From NCBI GenBank assembly GCA_964242595.1, contig CAXTBC010000006.1:25176-89175 (forward strand): a stretch of DNA of 64,000 nucleotides. Reading direction: 5' to 3'. The notes under the pieces are model-generated. The model saw only the letters and a program-made list of their open reading frames with translations. It was not told where the DNA came from and searched no databases. Numbering within the stretch: the first letter of the stretch is position 1; each line of letters starts with the position of its first letter. The translations under genes were made by a program, and so were the position numbers. Positions 33,266 to 40,422 of this stretch are shown one piece after another. The DNA is from BOG-908 sp964242595. Lineage in GTDB: Bacteria > Pseudomonadota > Alphaproteobacteria > Acetobacterales > Acetobacteraceae.

Positions 33266-34411
33266 TCATGGCAGCATCCTCCCCGGTTGCCGCCGCATCG
33301 TGCCGTTGCCCGGCGCGAAGCGTTTCCACCCAGCTCTGATCCGGCCCTCGGCCGGTTGGCTGACGACCCGTGCAACGCACCAGGCCAAGCCCAGCGCGGC
33401 CGCCAGGACGCAAGGGTAGAGCACGTAGCCAAGCCTGTCCGGCAGGCTCGCGGCGTGAAACAGGCCAAGTGCCGCGAAGACAGCAAACATGTGGCTGAGA
33501 TAGGCCTCGTAGCTGAGCCGTCCGAAGCCACGGAGCCATGCCGTGCAGGGAATCGAGAGGCTAGGCCGCACGCTCAGCCCCAGCAGCAGCATGGCCGTAC
33601 CGATGGTGAGGATCAGCATCGTGGCTTCGCCCAAAAACGGCCAGAGCAGGTCCTCGGCCAGCATGATGACAGCCCAACCGCCGCCGCCGCCTGCTATCAG
33701 CGCCAGGCTGATCCGGCGGGACGGCTTCCATCGATCGGAGGTGAGCGCGGCGAGCACGCCCGTGGCGATGCACGCCATGCCGGGCAGATAGGCCTTCTCG
33801 TGCAACAACTCGTTGCCGTGGATCATGCCGCGCGTCACCGGCAGGGAAGCCGCCATAACCGCAGCCAGCACGACGAAGGGTGTCAGGCCGCGTCCGGCCA
33901 GCAGGCAGGCTAGCGGGAATCCGAGGTAGAAGACTTCTTCTACGGAGAGCGACCACAGTACGTCCCAGTTCGCCGGCAGGTAGCCCGAGTAGGCTTCGTA
34001 CCAGTTCAGGTGAAAGCCCAGTGCCGCCAGCACGGCCCCCGATAGGGATTGGTCCGAGCGGGTGATGACGAAGTCCGGGACGCCGGCGAGGTCCAGCACG
34101 GCGAGCACAACGACCAGGATGACCAGGCAAGGCAGGATGCGCGCAGCGCGGCGGACGTAGAAGTTGCCGAACCGCGGACGGCCCAGGCCGCCCCAGCGCT
34201 GCACGGCGTGGCCGGTGATGAGGAAGCCGGAGATCACGAAGAACACCATCACGCTTTCCGCGCCGTTCCAGCACAGCGCCGCAAGCAGCCGACTTGGCAG
34301 AATTCCAGCCAGAGCCGTCCTGGCGAGCGGGATGCGTATCGCGAGGTGGTGCATGATCACCAGGACGATGGATATGCCACGCAGCAGGTCGATGCCTTCG
34401 TTACGTTCCAC
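33266..34411 (-). CDS. Acyltransferase family 3 membrane protein (OafA/YrhL-like)
   Basis: The product has 381 residues with about ten hydrophobic segments. The family start is NEGIDLLRGISIVLVIMHHL, with the catalytic His of the Acyl_transf_3 domain in MHH. Later marks are FFVISGFLITGHAVQRWG, FYVRRAARILPCLVILV, WSLSVEEVFYLGFPL and GRLSYEAYLSHMFAVF. Members O-acetylate or acylate lipopolysaccharide, exopolysaccharide or peptidoglycan sugars at the inner membrane. The C-terminal tail is basic and extends ~30 residues past the last helix. It stands alone, next to a decayed region and repeat A6. Confidence 0.93.
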   Translation of the reverse strand: MERNEGIDLLRGISIVLVIMHHLAIRIPLARTALAGILPSRLLAALCWNGAESVMVFFVISGFLITGHAVQRWGGLGRPRFGNFYVRRAARILPCLVILVVVLAVLDLAGVPDFVITRSDQSLSGAVLAALGFHLNWYEAYSGYLPANWDVLWSLSVEEVFYLGFPLACLLAGRGLTPFVVLAAVMAASLPVTRGMIHGNELLHEKAYLPGMACIATGVLAALTSDRWKPSRRISLALIAGGGGGWAVIMLAEDLLWPFLGEATMLILTIGTAMLLLGLSVRPSLSIPCTAWLRGFGRLSYEAYLSHMFAVFAALGLFHAASLPDRLGYVLYPCVLAAALGLAWCVARVVSQPAEGRIRAGWKRFAPGNGTMRRQPGRMLP

Positions 34412-34435
34412 AGCCGCGCTTTCCTCTAATAGGAC

Positions 34436-34566
34436 AAGGCCAAGGGCTCTGCCCCTGGACCCCGCTAAGGACAGTCGTCCTTAGAACCTGTTTCTAGGAG
34501 AGCCTTAGAAAATGGGGGTTTGGGGCCCCGAGGCCCCAGCGAGGTTTGGGGCAGAGCCCCATGCTT
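34436..34566 (-). repeat. Family A repeat, full copy A6
   Basis: In inverted orientation it holds AAGGGCTCTGCCCCTGG, a CTAAGGACAGTCGTCCTTAG variant with a larger loop, GGGGCCCCGAGGCCCC and GGGGCAGAGCCCC before ATGCTT. It lies between the tandem acyltransferase and amidase genes. Confidence 0.9.
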
Positions 34567-34596
34567 GCTCAGGGTCAGTGTCCCACTCGTTTGGAA

Positions 34597-36183
34597 TTAC
34601 CTACCCTCAGGCCGAACCAGCCCCGCTTCCGGCGCCAACGCCACCATCCCAGGCTTGTCCTTAAACCCCAGCGCCTGCTCGAACGCGTAGCCGTAGGCCA
34701 GCACCCGCGCGTCCGACCAGGCCGGGCCGATGATCGACAGGCCGACCGGCAGGCCGGCCACCAGGCCCATCGGCACGGAGAGGTGCGGATAGCCGGCCAC
34801 GGCGGGCAGCGTGCTGGCCTGGCCGCTCGAGTGGTCGCCGTTGATGACGTCCACCACCCAGGCGGGACCGGCGGTGGGTGCCACCAGGGCGTCCGCCTTG
34901 GCGTCGGCCAGCATGCGGTCGATACCCTGCACGCCGGCCATGCGCAGGGATTTGGCGCGCGCGGCGAGGTAGGCCGGGTCGGCCAAGCCTTTCGTGCTCT
35001 CGGCGTGCTCGAACAGCTCCTGGCCGAACAGGCCTAGCTCGCGGTCGGCATGGGCGCGGTTGAAGGCGATCAGGTCGGCCAGCGTGCGCGACGTCACTGC
35101 CTTGGGCGTGGTCGCCATGTAGCTGGCCAGGTCCGCCTTCAGGTCGGTCAGCAACACCAGCTGCTCGGCCTCGCCTATCGCGTCCATGGCGCCGGGGCCG
35201 CCCGGCATGGTCCCGATCTCCACCAGCGTTGCGCCAGCGTGGCGCAGCACGTCGAGCGCGTGGTCGAACACCGTGTCGGTTTCCGGGTTGAAGCCGGCCA
35301 GGAAACGCAGCACGCCGATGCGCTTGCCGGCGAGCGCGTCCGGCTTGAGGCCAGCGAGGTAGTCGGTGGCGTGACGGTCCGCGTCCACCGTCGCCGGGTC
35401 CTGCTTGTCGCTGCCGGCGATCACACCAAGGATCAGCGCCACGTCGCGGACGCTGGCGGCCATCGGTCCTGCGGTGTCCTGGCTGTGGGACAGCGGCACG
35501 ATGTTGTGGCGGGAGACCAGGCCCAGCGTGGGCTTGAGGCCGACGATGCCGTTGACGGACGCGGGGCACGTCACCGAGCCGTCCGTCTCCGTGCCGATGG
35601 CGGCCGCGGCCAGGCCGGCGGCCACGGCGGCGCCGCTGCCCGAACTCGACCCGCAGGCCGAGCGGTCCGGCGACCACGGGTTGCGGGTCAGCCCGCCCAC
35701 CCCGCTCCAGCCGCTGACCGAGCGCGAGCCGCGCATGTTGGCCCACTCGCTGAGGTTGGTCTTGCCGAGGATCACGGCGCCGGCGGCGCGCAGCTTGGCG
35801 GTCAGCGTGGCGTCGCGCTGGGTCACGTTGGCCTGAAGCGCCAGCGAGCCCGCGGTTGTGGGCAGCGTGCCGTCCAGTTCGATGTTGTCCTTCAGCAGGA
35901 TCGGCAGGCCGTGCAGGGTGCCGTGCGGGCCGGGCTTGGCGTCCAGCGCGCGGGCGTCCGCCAGCGCGTGAGGGTTCACGGCCAGCACGGCCTGCAAGGC
36001 CGGGCCTTGACGGTCGATGGCGTCGATCCGGTCCAGGTATCCTTGAACCAGCTTCTCGGAGGTGGTCCGGCCGGCGGCGAGGTCGGCAGAGAGGTCGGCC
36101 AGCGTCCTGCTCATCGCCGGGGGCGACCACAGCAGAGCGGGCCAGAGCAGAGCGGGCAGTGCGGCATGGAGAAGCCTCTTCAT
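34597..36183 (-). CDS. Amidase-signature family hydrolase with signal peptide
   Basis: The product has 528 residues. A signal peptide (KRLLHAALPALLWPALLWSPPAMS) suggests export. The Ser-cisSer-Lys triad of the amidase signature is visible: K98 (PILLKDN), S179 (ACGSSSGSG) and S203 (TETDGSVTCPAS). It hydrolyses a carboxamide; the natural substrate is unknown, and the closest style is that of periplasmic AS enzymes rather than GatA, which is cytoplasmic and works with GatB. Its ATG overlaps the stop of the upstream glycosyltransferase gene (ATGA), so it is co-translated with it. Confidence 0.92.
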   Translation of the reverse strand: MKRLLHAALPALLWPALLWSPPAMSRTLADLSADLAAGRTTSEKLVQGYLDRIDAIDRQGPALQAVLAVNPHALADARALDAKPGPHGTLHGLPILLKDNIELDGTLPTTAGSLALQANVTQRDATLTAKLRAAGAVILGKTNLSEWANMRGSRSVSGWSGVGGLTRNPWSPDRSACGSSSGSGAAVAAGLAAAAIGTETDGSVTCPASVNGIVGLKPTLGLVSRHNIVPLSHSQDTAGPMAASVRDVALILGVIAGSDKQDPATVDADRHATDYLAGLKPDALAGKRIGVLRFLAGFNPETDTVFDHALDVLRHAGATLVEIGTMPGGPGAMDAIGEAEQLVLLTDLKADLASYMATTPKAVTSRTLADLIAFNRAHADRELGLFGQELFEHAESTKGLADPAYLAARAKSLRMAGVQGIDRMLADAKADALVAPTAGPAWVVDVINGDHSSGQASTLPAVAGYPHLSVPMGLVAGLPVGLSIIGPAWSDARVLAYGYAFEQALGFKDKPGMVALAPEAGLVRPEGR

Positions 36184-38135
36184 GGGGTGTCACCTTTCAG
36201 CATGTCGCGGAAGAACGCCACCGCGCGCGGCTCGCCCACGGCGGGGGGCACGGCCAGGAAGGCGTCACGCGTGGCCTGCAGACGGCCGGCGTACTGCGCC
36301 TTGATCTCGGCGTCGGCGGCGGCCACCCCGGGCAGCGCCAGCAGGCGGTCCAGCACGGCCGGCTGGCCGGCAGCGCAACCCAGGATGCGGCGGTCCTCCA
36401 CCAGCCGCTCCGGGCGGGCCAGGTCGAGGAAGGACGTCGCGACGAAGTCGAGGAACCAGGCGCGCTCGCTCTCGTCGGTCCAGTCGGCCCGGCCGCGCGC
36501 CCACTTCCACAGCGCCTCCTCGGCGGTGCGCAGGAAGTAGTGGTTGACCCAGGCCTGCCTGGCCGAGGGCGCCTCGGCGAAGGCCGGCAGGCGGGCAGCC
36601 ACGGCGCGGTGGTGGTGCACGCTGCCGTCCTGCGTGCGGAAGTCGAACGCGGCGTTCAGCACGGCAGACGGGTAATGCGGCTGGCTGTGCCAGAACAGCC
36701 GCGGGCGGAACAGCGTCTTCACGTGGCTGTTCACCTCGCCTTCGCGCCGCGTCATCCGTCGCCAACTGGGCTCGGCCGACCACCGCTCGCCGGGCAGGCT
36801 CGCGAACATCAGCCAGCACAGCCCCACGGCATCGGCCGGCTGGTTTTCCTGCAGTGCCAGGAACTCCGGCAGCGAGGCGAACATGCCGGTGTCGAAGGCC
36901 AGGTACTCGTCGAGGTCCAGCACCGCAGCCCAGCGGTAATCCAGGATTTGCGGCAGCATGGTCAGCGCGTGGGCGTAGGCCTTCACCTGCGGGCCCAGCA
37001 GCGTGCCGCGCTCGTTGGCGATCCAGGTGATTACGCCCTGGGCGGCCAGCGCCGCGAGCAGGGTGTCCGAGCCGTCGGCGTTGTCGTTGCTATAGAGGAA
37101 GACGTGCTCGAAGCCGATGGCGAGGTGGTAGGCGACCCAGTCGAGCAGGTAGGCGCCCTCATTGCGGGCGGTGGCCAGCACGCAGGCGCCGCGGCGCGGC
37201 AGGATGCTGCGTCTGGCCAGGCTGTTGAGCACGAGGCCGAGCGGCATCCCGGTCTCCCGGGTGAGCGGAAGCAGCAGGACCTCATCCCCGGCGCTAGAGG
37301 CGGCGGTGCCGGCGGCAGAAGCAGGCGCGCGCTTGGCCTGCCAGTGCCGCAATGCCGGCAGGGCGGTGCGCAGCCACCCATCCTCCGGCAGCAGGTCGGC
37401 GAGCAGGGCCAGGTCCTGCTCCTGGGCGAGCAGGGTGCGGGCCAGCTCGGCCAGTTCCTCGTGCGGCAGCAGGCGCAGCACGGCCTCGGCGAGCCCGGCG
37501 CGCAGCCGGCCGGCGCGCAGATGGGCCAGCACCGCCATCCCGGTCAGGCCGGCCGCAAGCACCGCGGCGAACTCGTCCGACACGGCTGCGACCAGCGCGG
37601 TCAGCGCGTCCCTGGTGACGGGCAGCAAGCCGAAGGCCGCTTCCGCGCCCAGCCCGGCGCCGTCGAAGGCGATGTCGGGTTCCATCTCCGTGGCCGGCGC
37701 GCGCAGGCAGAGGAAGCCCGTGGTGGTCGCCAGCGGGTCCCGTAGCCTTACGATCCCTGCCGTGTCGGTGGGCATCAGGCGCGCAGCCAGCGCCTGTGCC
37801 GGGGCGGCGCCTGGCCAGACGGACAGGCCGTCCGGACCGGGTGCCACGATCAGGCAGAGATGCGGGTGGGCGCTCGACGTGACCAGCAGGCAGGCACGGG
37901 CCGGATCGGCACTCGCGGCGATGCGTAACCAGGGGGTGTCGCCTTCGGCAACCGTGATCACCCTGCCCTTCAGGGTACACAGGCGGAACCAGGCGAGCGT
38001 GCCGGGGGGGCGCGCCGGCGCGGTAGGCGGGTCCGGCGGCCCGACGGTCGACGCACGGTTTCGGGCAGCAGCGCTGCTGCCGAGCCAGCTTGCGAGGCGG
38101 CCGGCAAGGCCGGTACGGGACGGGCTGGCGGACAT
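36180..38135 (-). CDS. Glycosyltransferase (GT2/GT92-like) with long N-terminal region
   Basis: The product has 651 residues. Residues ~1-325 are Ala-rich and unrecognised. The catalytic part starts GACVLATARNEGAYLLDWVAYHLAIGFEHVFLYSNDNADGSD and contains the DxD-like AAVLDLDEYLAFD, then HVKTLFRPRLFW and HYPSAVLNAAF. This resembles the DUF23/GT92-like group, often annotated as family 2 glycosyltransferases. No transmembrane helix is seen. The donor and acceptor sugars are unknown. It forms a two-gene operon with the amidase, which overlaps its stop by 4 bp. Confidence 0.78.
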   Translation of the reverse strand: MSASPSRTGLAGRLASWLGSSAAARNRASTVGPPDPPTAPARPPGTLAWFRLCTLKGRVITVAEGDTPWLRIAASADPARACLLVTSSAHPHLCLIVAPGPDGLSVWPGAAPAQALAARLMPTDTAGIVRLRDPLATTTGFLCLRAPATEMEPDIAFDGAGLGAEAAFGLLPVTRDALTALVAAVSDEFAAVLAAGLTGMAVLAHLRAGRLRAGLAEAVLRLLPHEELAELARTLLAQEQDLALLADLLPEDGWLRTALPALRHWQAKRAPASAAGTAASSAGDEVLLLPLTRETGMPLGLVLNSLARRSILPRRGACVLATARNEGAYLLDWVAYHLAIGFEHVFLYSNDNADGSDTLLAALAAQGVITWIANERGTLLGPQVKAYAHALTMLPQILDYRWAAVLDLDEYLAFDTGMFASLPEFLALQENQPADAVGLCWLMFASLPGERWSAEPSWRRMTRREGEVNSHVKTLFRPRLFWHSQPHYPSAVLNAAFDFRTQDGSVHHHRAVAARLPAFAEAPSARQAWVNHYFLRTAEEALWKWARGRADWTDESERAWFLDFVATSFLDLARPERLVEDRRILGCAAGQPAVLDRLLALPGVAAADAEIKAQYAGRLQATRDAFLAVPPAVGEPRAVAFFRDMLKGDTP

Positions 38136-38207
38136 CCCGCCACGCTAGCCGGGCCGCCCGGCCGGGTCGAGCAGCCGCGAGTTGCCCAGCCGGTCCCGGC
38201 CGGGCAT

Positions 38208-39032
38208 GTGGTCGTCATGCAGAACGACGCTCCCCCCGACGCGCCCGCCGAGATTGCCCGGCTGCTCGAGATCATGGCCCGCCTGCGCGATCCGCAGGGC
38301 GGCTGCCCGTGGGACCAGGCGCAGGATTTCGCCACCATCGCGCCCTACACAATCGAGGAAGCCTACGAGGTGGCCGACGCGATCGCGCGCGCCGACATGG
38401 CGGCGCTGCCCGACGAGCTGGGCGACCTGCTGTTCCAGGTGGTCTACCACGCGCGGCTGGGCGAGGAGGCCGGGCGGTTCGCCTTCGCCGACGTGGCGCG
38501 CGCCATCGCCGACAAGATGGTGCGTCGCCACCCGCACGTGTTCGGCGACGCTGCGGCTCGGCAGGCCGGCCTGCACGCGGATCTGTGGGAGGCGCAGAAG
38601 GCCGCCGAGCGCCGTGGGCGCGACGAGCACGGCGCGCTGGCCGGCGTGCCGGTGGGCCTGCCGGCACTGACGCGCGCGGAGAAGCTCAGCAAGCGTGCCG
38701 CCCGTGTCGGGTTCGACTGGCCGGACGTGTCCGCCGTGCTGGACAAGCTGGACGAGGAGGTGGCCGAGCTGCGCGCCGAGCTGCCGGCCGCCGAGCCGGC
38801 CCGGCTGGCCGACGAGGTGGGCGACATGCTGTTCGTGCTGGCCAATTTGGCGCGCAAGCTCGGGCTGGATGCCGAAGCTTGCCTGCGCGGCGCCAACGAC
38901 AAGTTCGCGCGTCGGTTCGAGGGGGTGGAGGCGTTGCTGGCGGCCGAGGGGGCGACGCCGGGGGAGGCCGGGCTCGCGCGGATGGAGGCAGCTTGGGTGG
39001 AGGTCAAGAAGCAGGAAGGTCTTCTTTTCTGA
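38208..39032 (+). CDS. mazG: Nucleoside triphosphate pyrophosphohydrolase MazG
   Basis: The product has 274 residues with two MazG-type domains. The first carries GGCPWDQAQDFATIAPYTIEEAYEVADAI and DELGDLLFQVVYHARLG, supplying the EExxE and ExxD magnesium ligands. The second, from ~180, has EEVAELRAEL and DEVGDMLFVLANLARK. MazG hydrolyses NTPs to NMPs and pyrophosphate and limits mutagenic or alarmone nucleotides. The C-terminal residues EVKKQEGLLF and the stop are encoded by the first bases of a family B repeat, so the native end is probably a few residues shorter in relatives. Confidence 0.94.
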   Translation: MVVMQNDAPPDAPAEIARLLEIMARLRDPQGGCPWDQAQDFATIAPYTIEEAYEVADAIARADMAALPDELGDLLFQVVYHARLGEEAGRFAFADVARAIADKMVRRHPHVFGDAAARQAGLHADLWEAQKAAERRGRDEHGALAGVPVGLPALTRAEKLSKRAARVGFDWPDVSAVLDKLDEEVAELRAELPAAEPARLADEVGDMLFVLANLARKLGLDAEACLRGANDKFARRFEGVEALLAAEGATPGEAGLARMEAAWVEVKKQEGLLF

Positions 39033-39132
39033 AGAAAAGAAGCAAAAGACTTTGACTCCGCCGTTGCGTGCTGACCGATAGACATTCGGCGAATTGCAAA
39101 AGTTTTTTGCTTCTTTTCCTCACGAAGGCCTT
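39013..39132. repeat. Family B repeat, complete copy B7
   Basis: The left arm is CTTCTTTTCTGAAGAAAAG followed by CAAAAGACTTTG; the right arm is CAAAAGTTTTTTGCTTC, ending GAAGGCCTTGG with part of its hairpin lost. It overlaps the last codons and stop of mazG and precedes the monooxygenase gene. Confidence 0.85.
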
Positions 39133-39161
39133 GGTTAGATAACTTCCAAAAAGGTTCTCTC

Positions 39162-39470
39162 ATGATCCACATCGTCGCCGTGATCACCACCCAGCCGGGC
39201 CAGCGCGCAGCCGTTCTGGAGGCCTTTGCCGAGAACGTGCCGCTGGTGCGGGCCGAGGCGGGCTGCATCGAGTACATTCCGGTGACCGACACGCCCGACA
39301 TGGGGCCGTTCCAGGCGCCAATCGGGCCGGACTCCTTCATGGTGCTGGAGAAGTGGGAAAGCCGGGAGGCGCTGATGGCGCACGGGGCGGCCCCGCACAT
39401 GATTGCCTACGGCAAGCTGGTGAAAGGCATGATCGCCAGCAGGACGATCCACGTGCTGTCCCCGGCGTAG
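39162..39470 (+). CDS. Antibiotic biosynthesis monooxygenase (ABM/YgiN-like) family protein
   Basis: The product is a 102-residue protein with a single ferredoxin-like ABM domain. It has the strands IHIVAVITTQPGQRAAVLEAFAEN and VLEKWESREALMAHGAAPHM, with the family's central C-I-E-Y stretch (EAGCIEYIPVTDT). Members are small dimeric quinol or haem-type monooxygenases, or have no known activity. The function here cannot be refined. It lies between family B sequence and a small hypothetical gene on the same strand. Confidence 0.9.
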   Translation: MIHIVAVITTQPGQRAAVLEAFAENVPLVRAEAGCIEYIPVTDTPDMGPFQAPIGPDSFMVLEKWESREALMAHGAAPHMIAYGKLVKGMIASRTIHVLSPA

Positions 39471-39594
39471 GACCAGGTCCGAGTTCCGCTTGAAAATCTG
39501 CAGCGGCGCAAACGAGAGTCGTCTGCATTTTCAGGAAGGAAGGCTTTTCTTAACTTCTACTGGAGAAACTCCGCCGCGAAGAGGAGTAGACATC

Positions 39595-39810
39595 ATGAGC
39601 GTCTCCAGCGTGGCTTCCACCGTCGCCTACCGCACCCAGTCGCCGCAGGCCGCAGCCGTGAACCGTCCGGCCCAGCCTTCCGATACCCAGCGTTCCGGCC
39701 GGCCGCATCACCACGGGGCGGGCCGGACCGCCGCCGGGGCGGCTGCAACGGCACCGAGCACGAGCAGCAGTTCGACAGCCAATGGATCGTTGCTTGACAC
39801 GCTTGTTTGA
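39595..39810 (+). CDS. Small hypothetical protein, His/Ala/Ser-rich
   Basis: The product has 71 residues starting MSVSSVASTVAYRTQSPQ. A strong AGGAG ribosome site lies 8 bp before the ATG, which is the best evidence that it is translated. The middle (GRPHHHGAGRTAAGAAATA) is low-complexity and the end is SSSTANGSLLDTLV. The N-terminal style resembles short uncharacterised alphaproteobacterial proteins. No membrane or signal sequence is seen, and the function is unknown. The B8 hairpin follows its stop. Confidence 0.6.
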   Translation: MSVSSVASTVAYRTQSPQAAAVNRPAQPSDTQRSGRPHHHGAGRTAAGAAATAPSTSSSSTANGSLLDTLV

Positions 39811-39820
39811 GGACGCGGAA

Positions 39821-39861
39821 GCAAGGCCTTGTTTTCTGAAGAAAAGAAGCAAAAGACTTTG
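39821..39861. repeat. Family B hairpin copy B8
   Basis: AAGGCCTTGTTTTCTGAAG is followed by AAAAGAAGCAAAAGACTTTG. A degraded right arm (TTTTTTGAAAAGAACC) lies at 39909-39924. It follows the small hypothetical gene. Confidence 0.8.
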
Positions 39862-39920
39862 ATTTGCGCTGTCGCGGACTCTCCCAAACCGCGCGTTGAA
39901 TCAGCGGCTTTTTTGAAAAG

Positions 39921-39997
39921 AACCGGTTCTTTCGGAGCCGGTTGGAACAGAGACACCTGCGCAGGTCGCCACTGTAAACCCAGGTAGAACCAGTGGC
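39921..39997. other. Cluster of three hairpins, possible structured RNA
   Basis: It contains a 9-bp stem with AACCGGTTC and GAGCCGGTT arms (39921-39943), the perfect palindrome ACCTGCGCAGGT (39955-39966), and a 7-bp stem GCCACTG/CAGTGGC with a 16-nt loop (39968-39997). No known RNA family fits by eye. It could be a small RNA, a leader element or repeat debris. Confidence 0.4.
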
Positions 39998-40058
39998 CTG
40001 AAGCGTTGACTGGTGAGCAAGGCCCCGGGTCTCCGCCGAACCAAATCCTCCAGATCAA

Positions 40059-40134
40059 TTTAGAATATTCTAAACAGATGGGAGCCTGGGGCCTCGAGGC
40101 CCCCGCGGGGTTTGGGGCAGAGCCCCATGCTTGC
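40059..40134 (-). repeat. Partial family A repeat (A7)
   Basis: Only the right half is kept: TTTAGAATATTCTAAA, then GGGGCCTCGAGGCCCC, then GGGGCAGAGCCCC and ATGCTTGC. The CCAGGGGC and CTAAGGAC hairpins are missing. It lies ~290 bp upstream of the giant gene. Confidence 0.85.
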
Positions 40135-40422
40135 TTACAAGTCAGAAGTTTCGACCCTCGATAAAGACTGACGTCGACAACGTCGAACCGACAGCCAAGC
40201 CGGTGCGCGCCCCGCTTGGTGAGCGCTCACCCACGCACCAGGCGCTTTCTGGTCTTTCCCAAAAAGCACCGCTTGCCTTGCGCATTTACGGGTCGCCAGA
40301 AAGCACACGATCCCGCCCGCATCTAAACGTTTTCGCAAACCTTTCCTGCCATCTTTCCTGCAAGCAGCCGTCCCGCCCGGGGCGCCGCCGCATCGCCACG
40401 CTTGCACAGGGAAGCACCCGAC

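Larger units (their letters stand above)
39811..40422. other. 612-bp leader region of the giant gene
   Basis: In order it contains the B8 hairpin, a cluster of three palindromes (39921-39997), the A7 repeat, and about 290 bp without a recognisable gene that must hold the promoter of the type I secretion locus. No tRNA or known riboswitch could be fitted. Confidence 0.5.

Noticed and set aside
32821..33531. 236-codon minus-strand frame after the cold-shock gene
   Set aside because: Cys/Arg-rich composition, overlap with the acyltransferase gene and no recognisable motif.
39921..40060. tRNA, cobalamin riboswitch or SRP RNA in the leader of the giant gene
   Set aside because: No cloverleaf, no complete B12-box and no SRP tetraloop region could be fitted; only simple hairpins remain.
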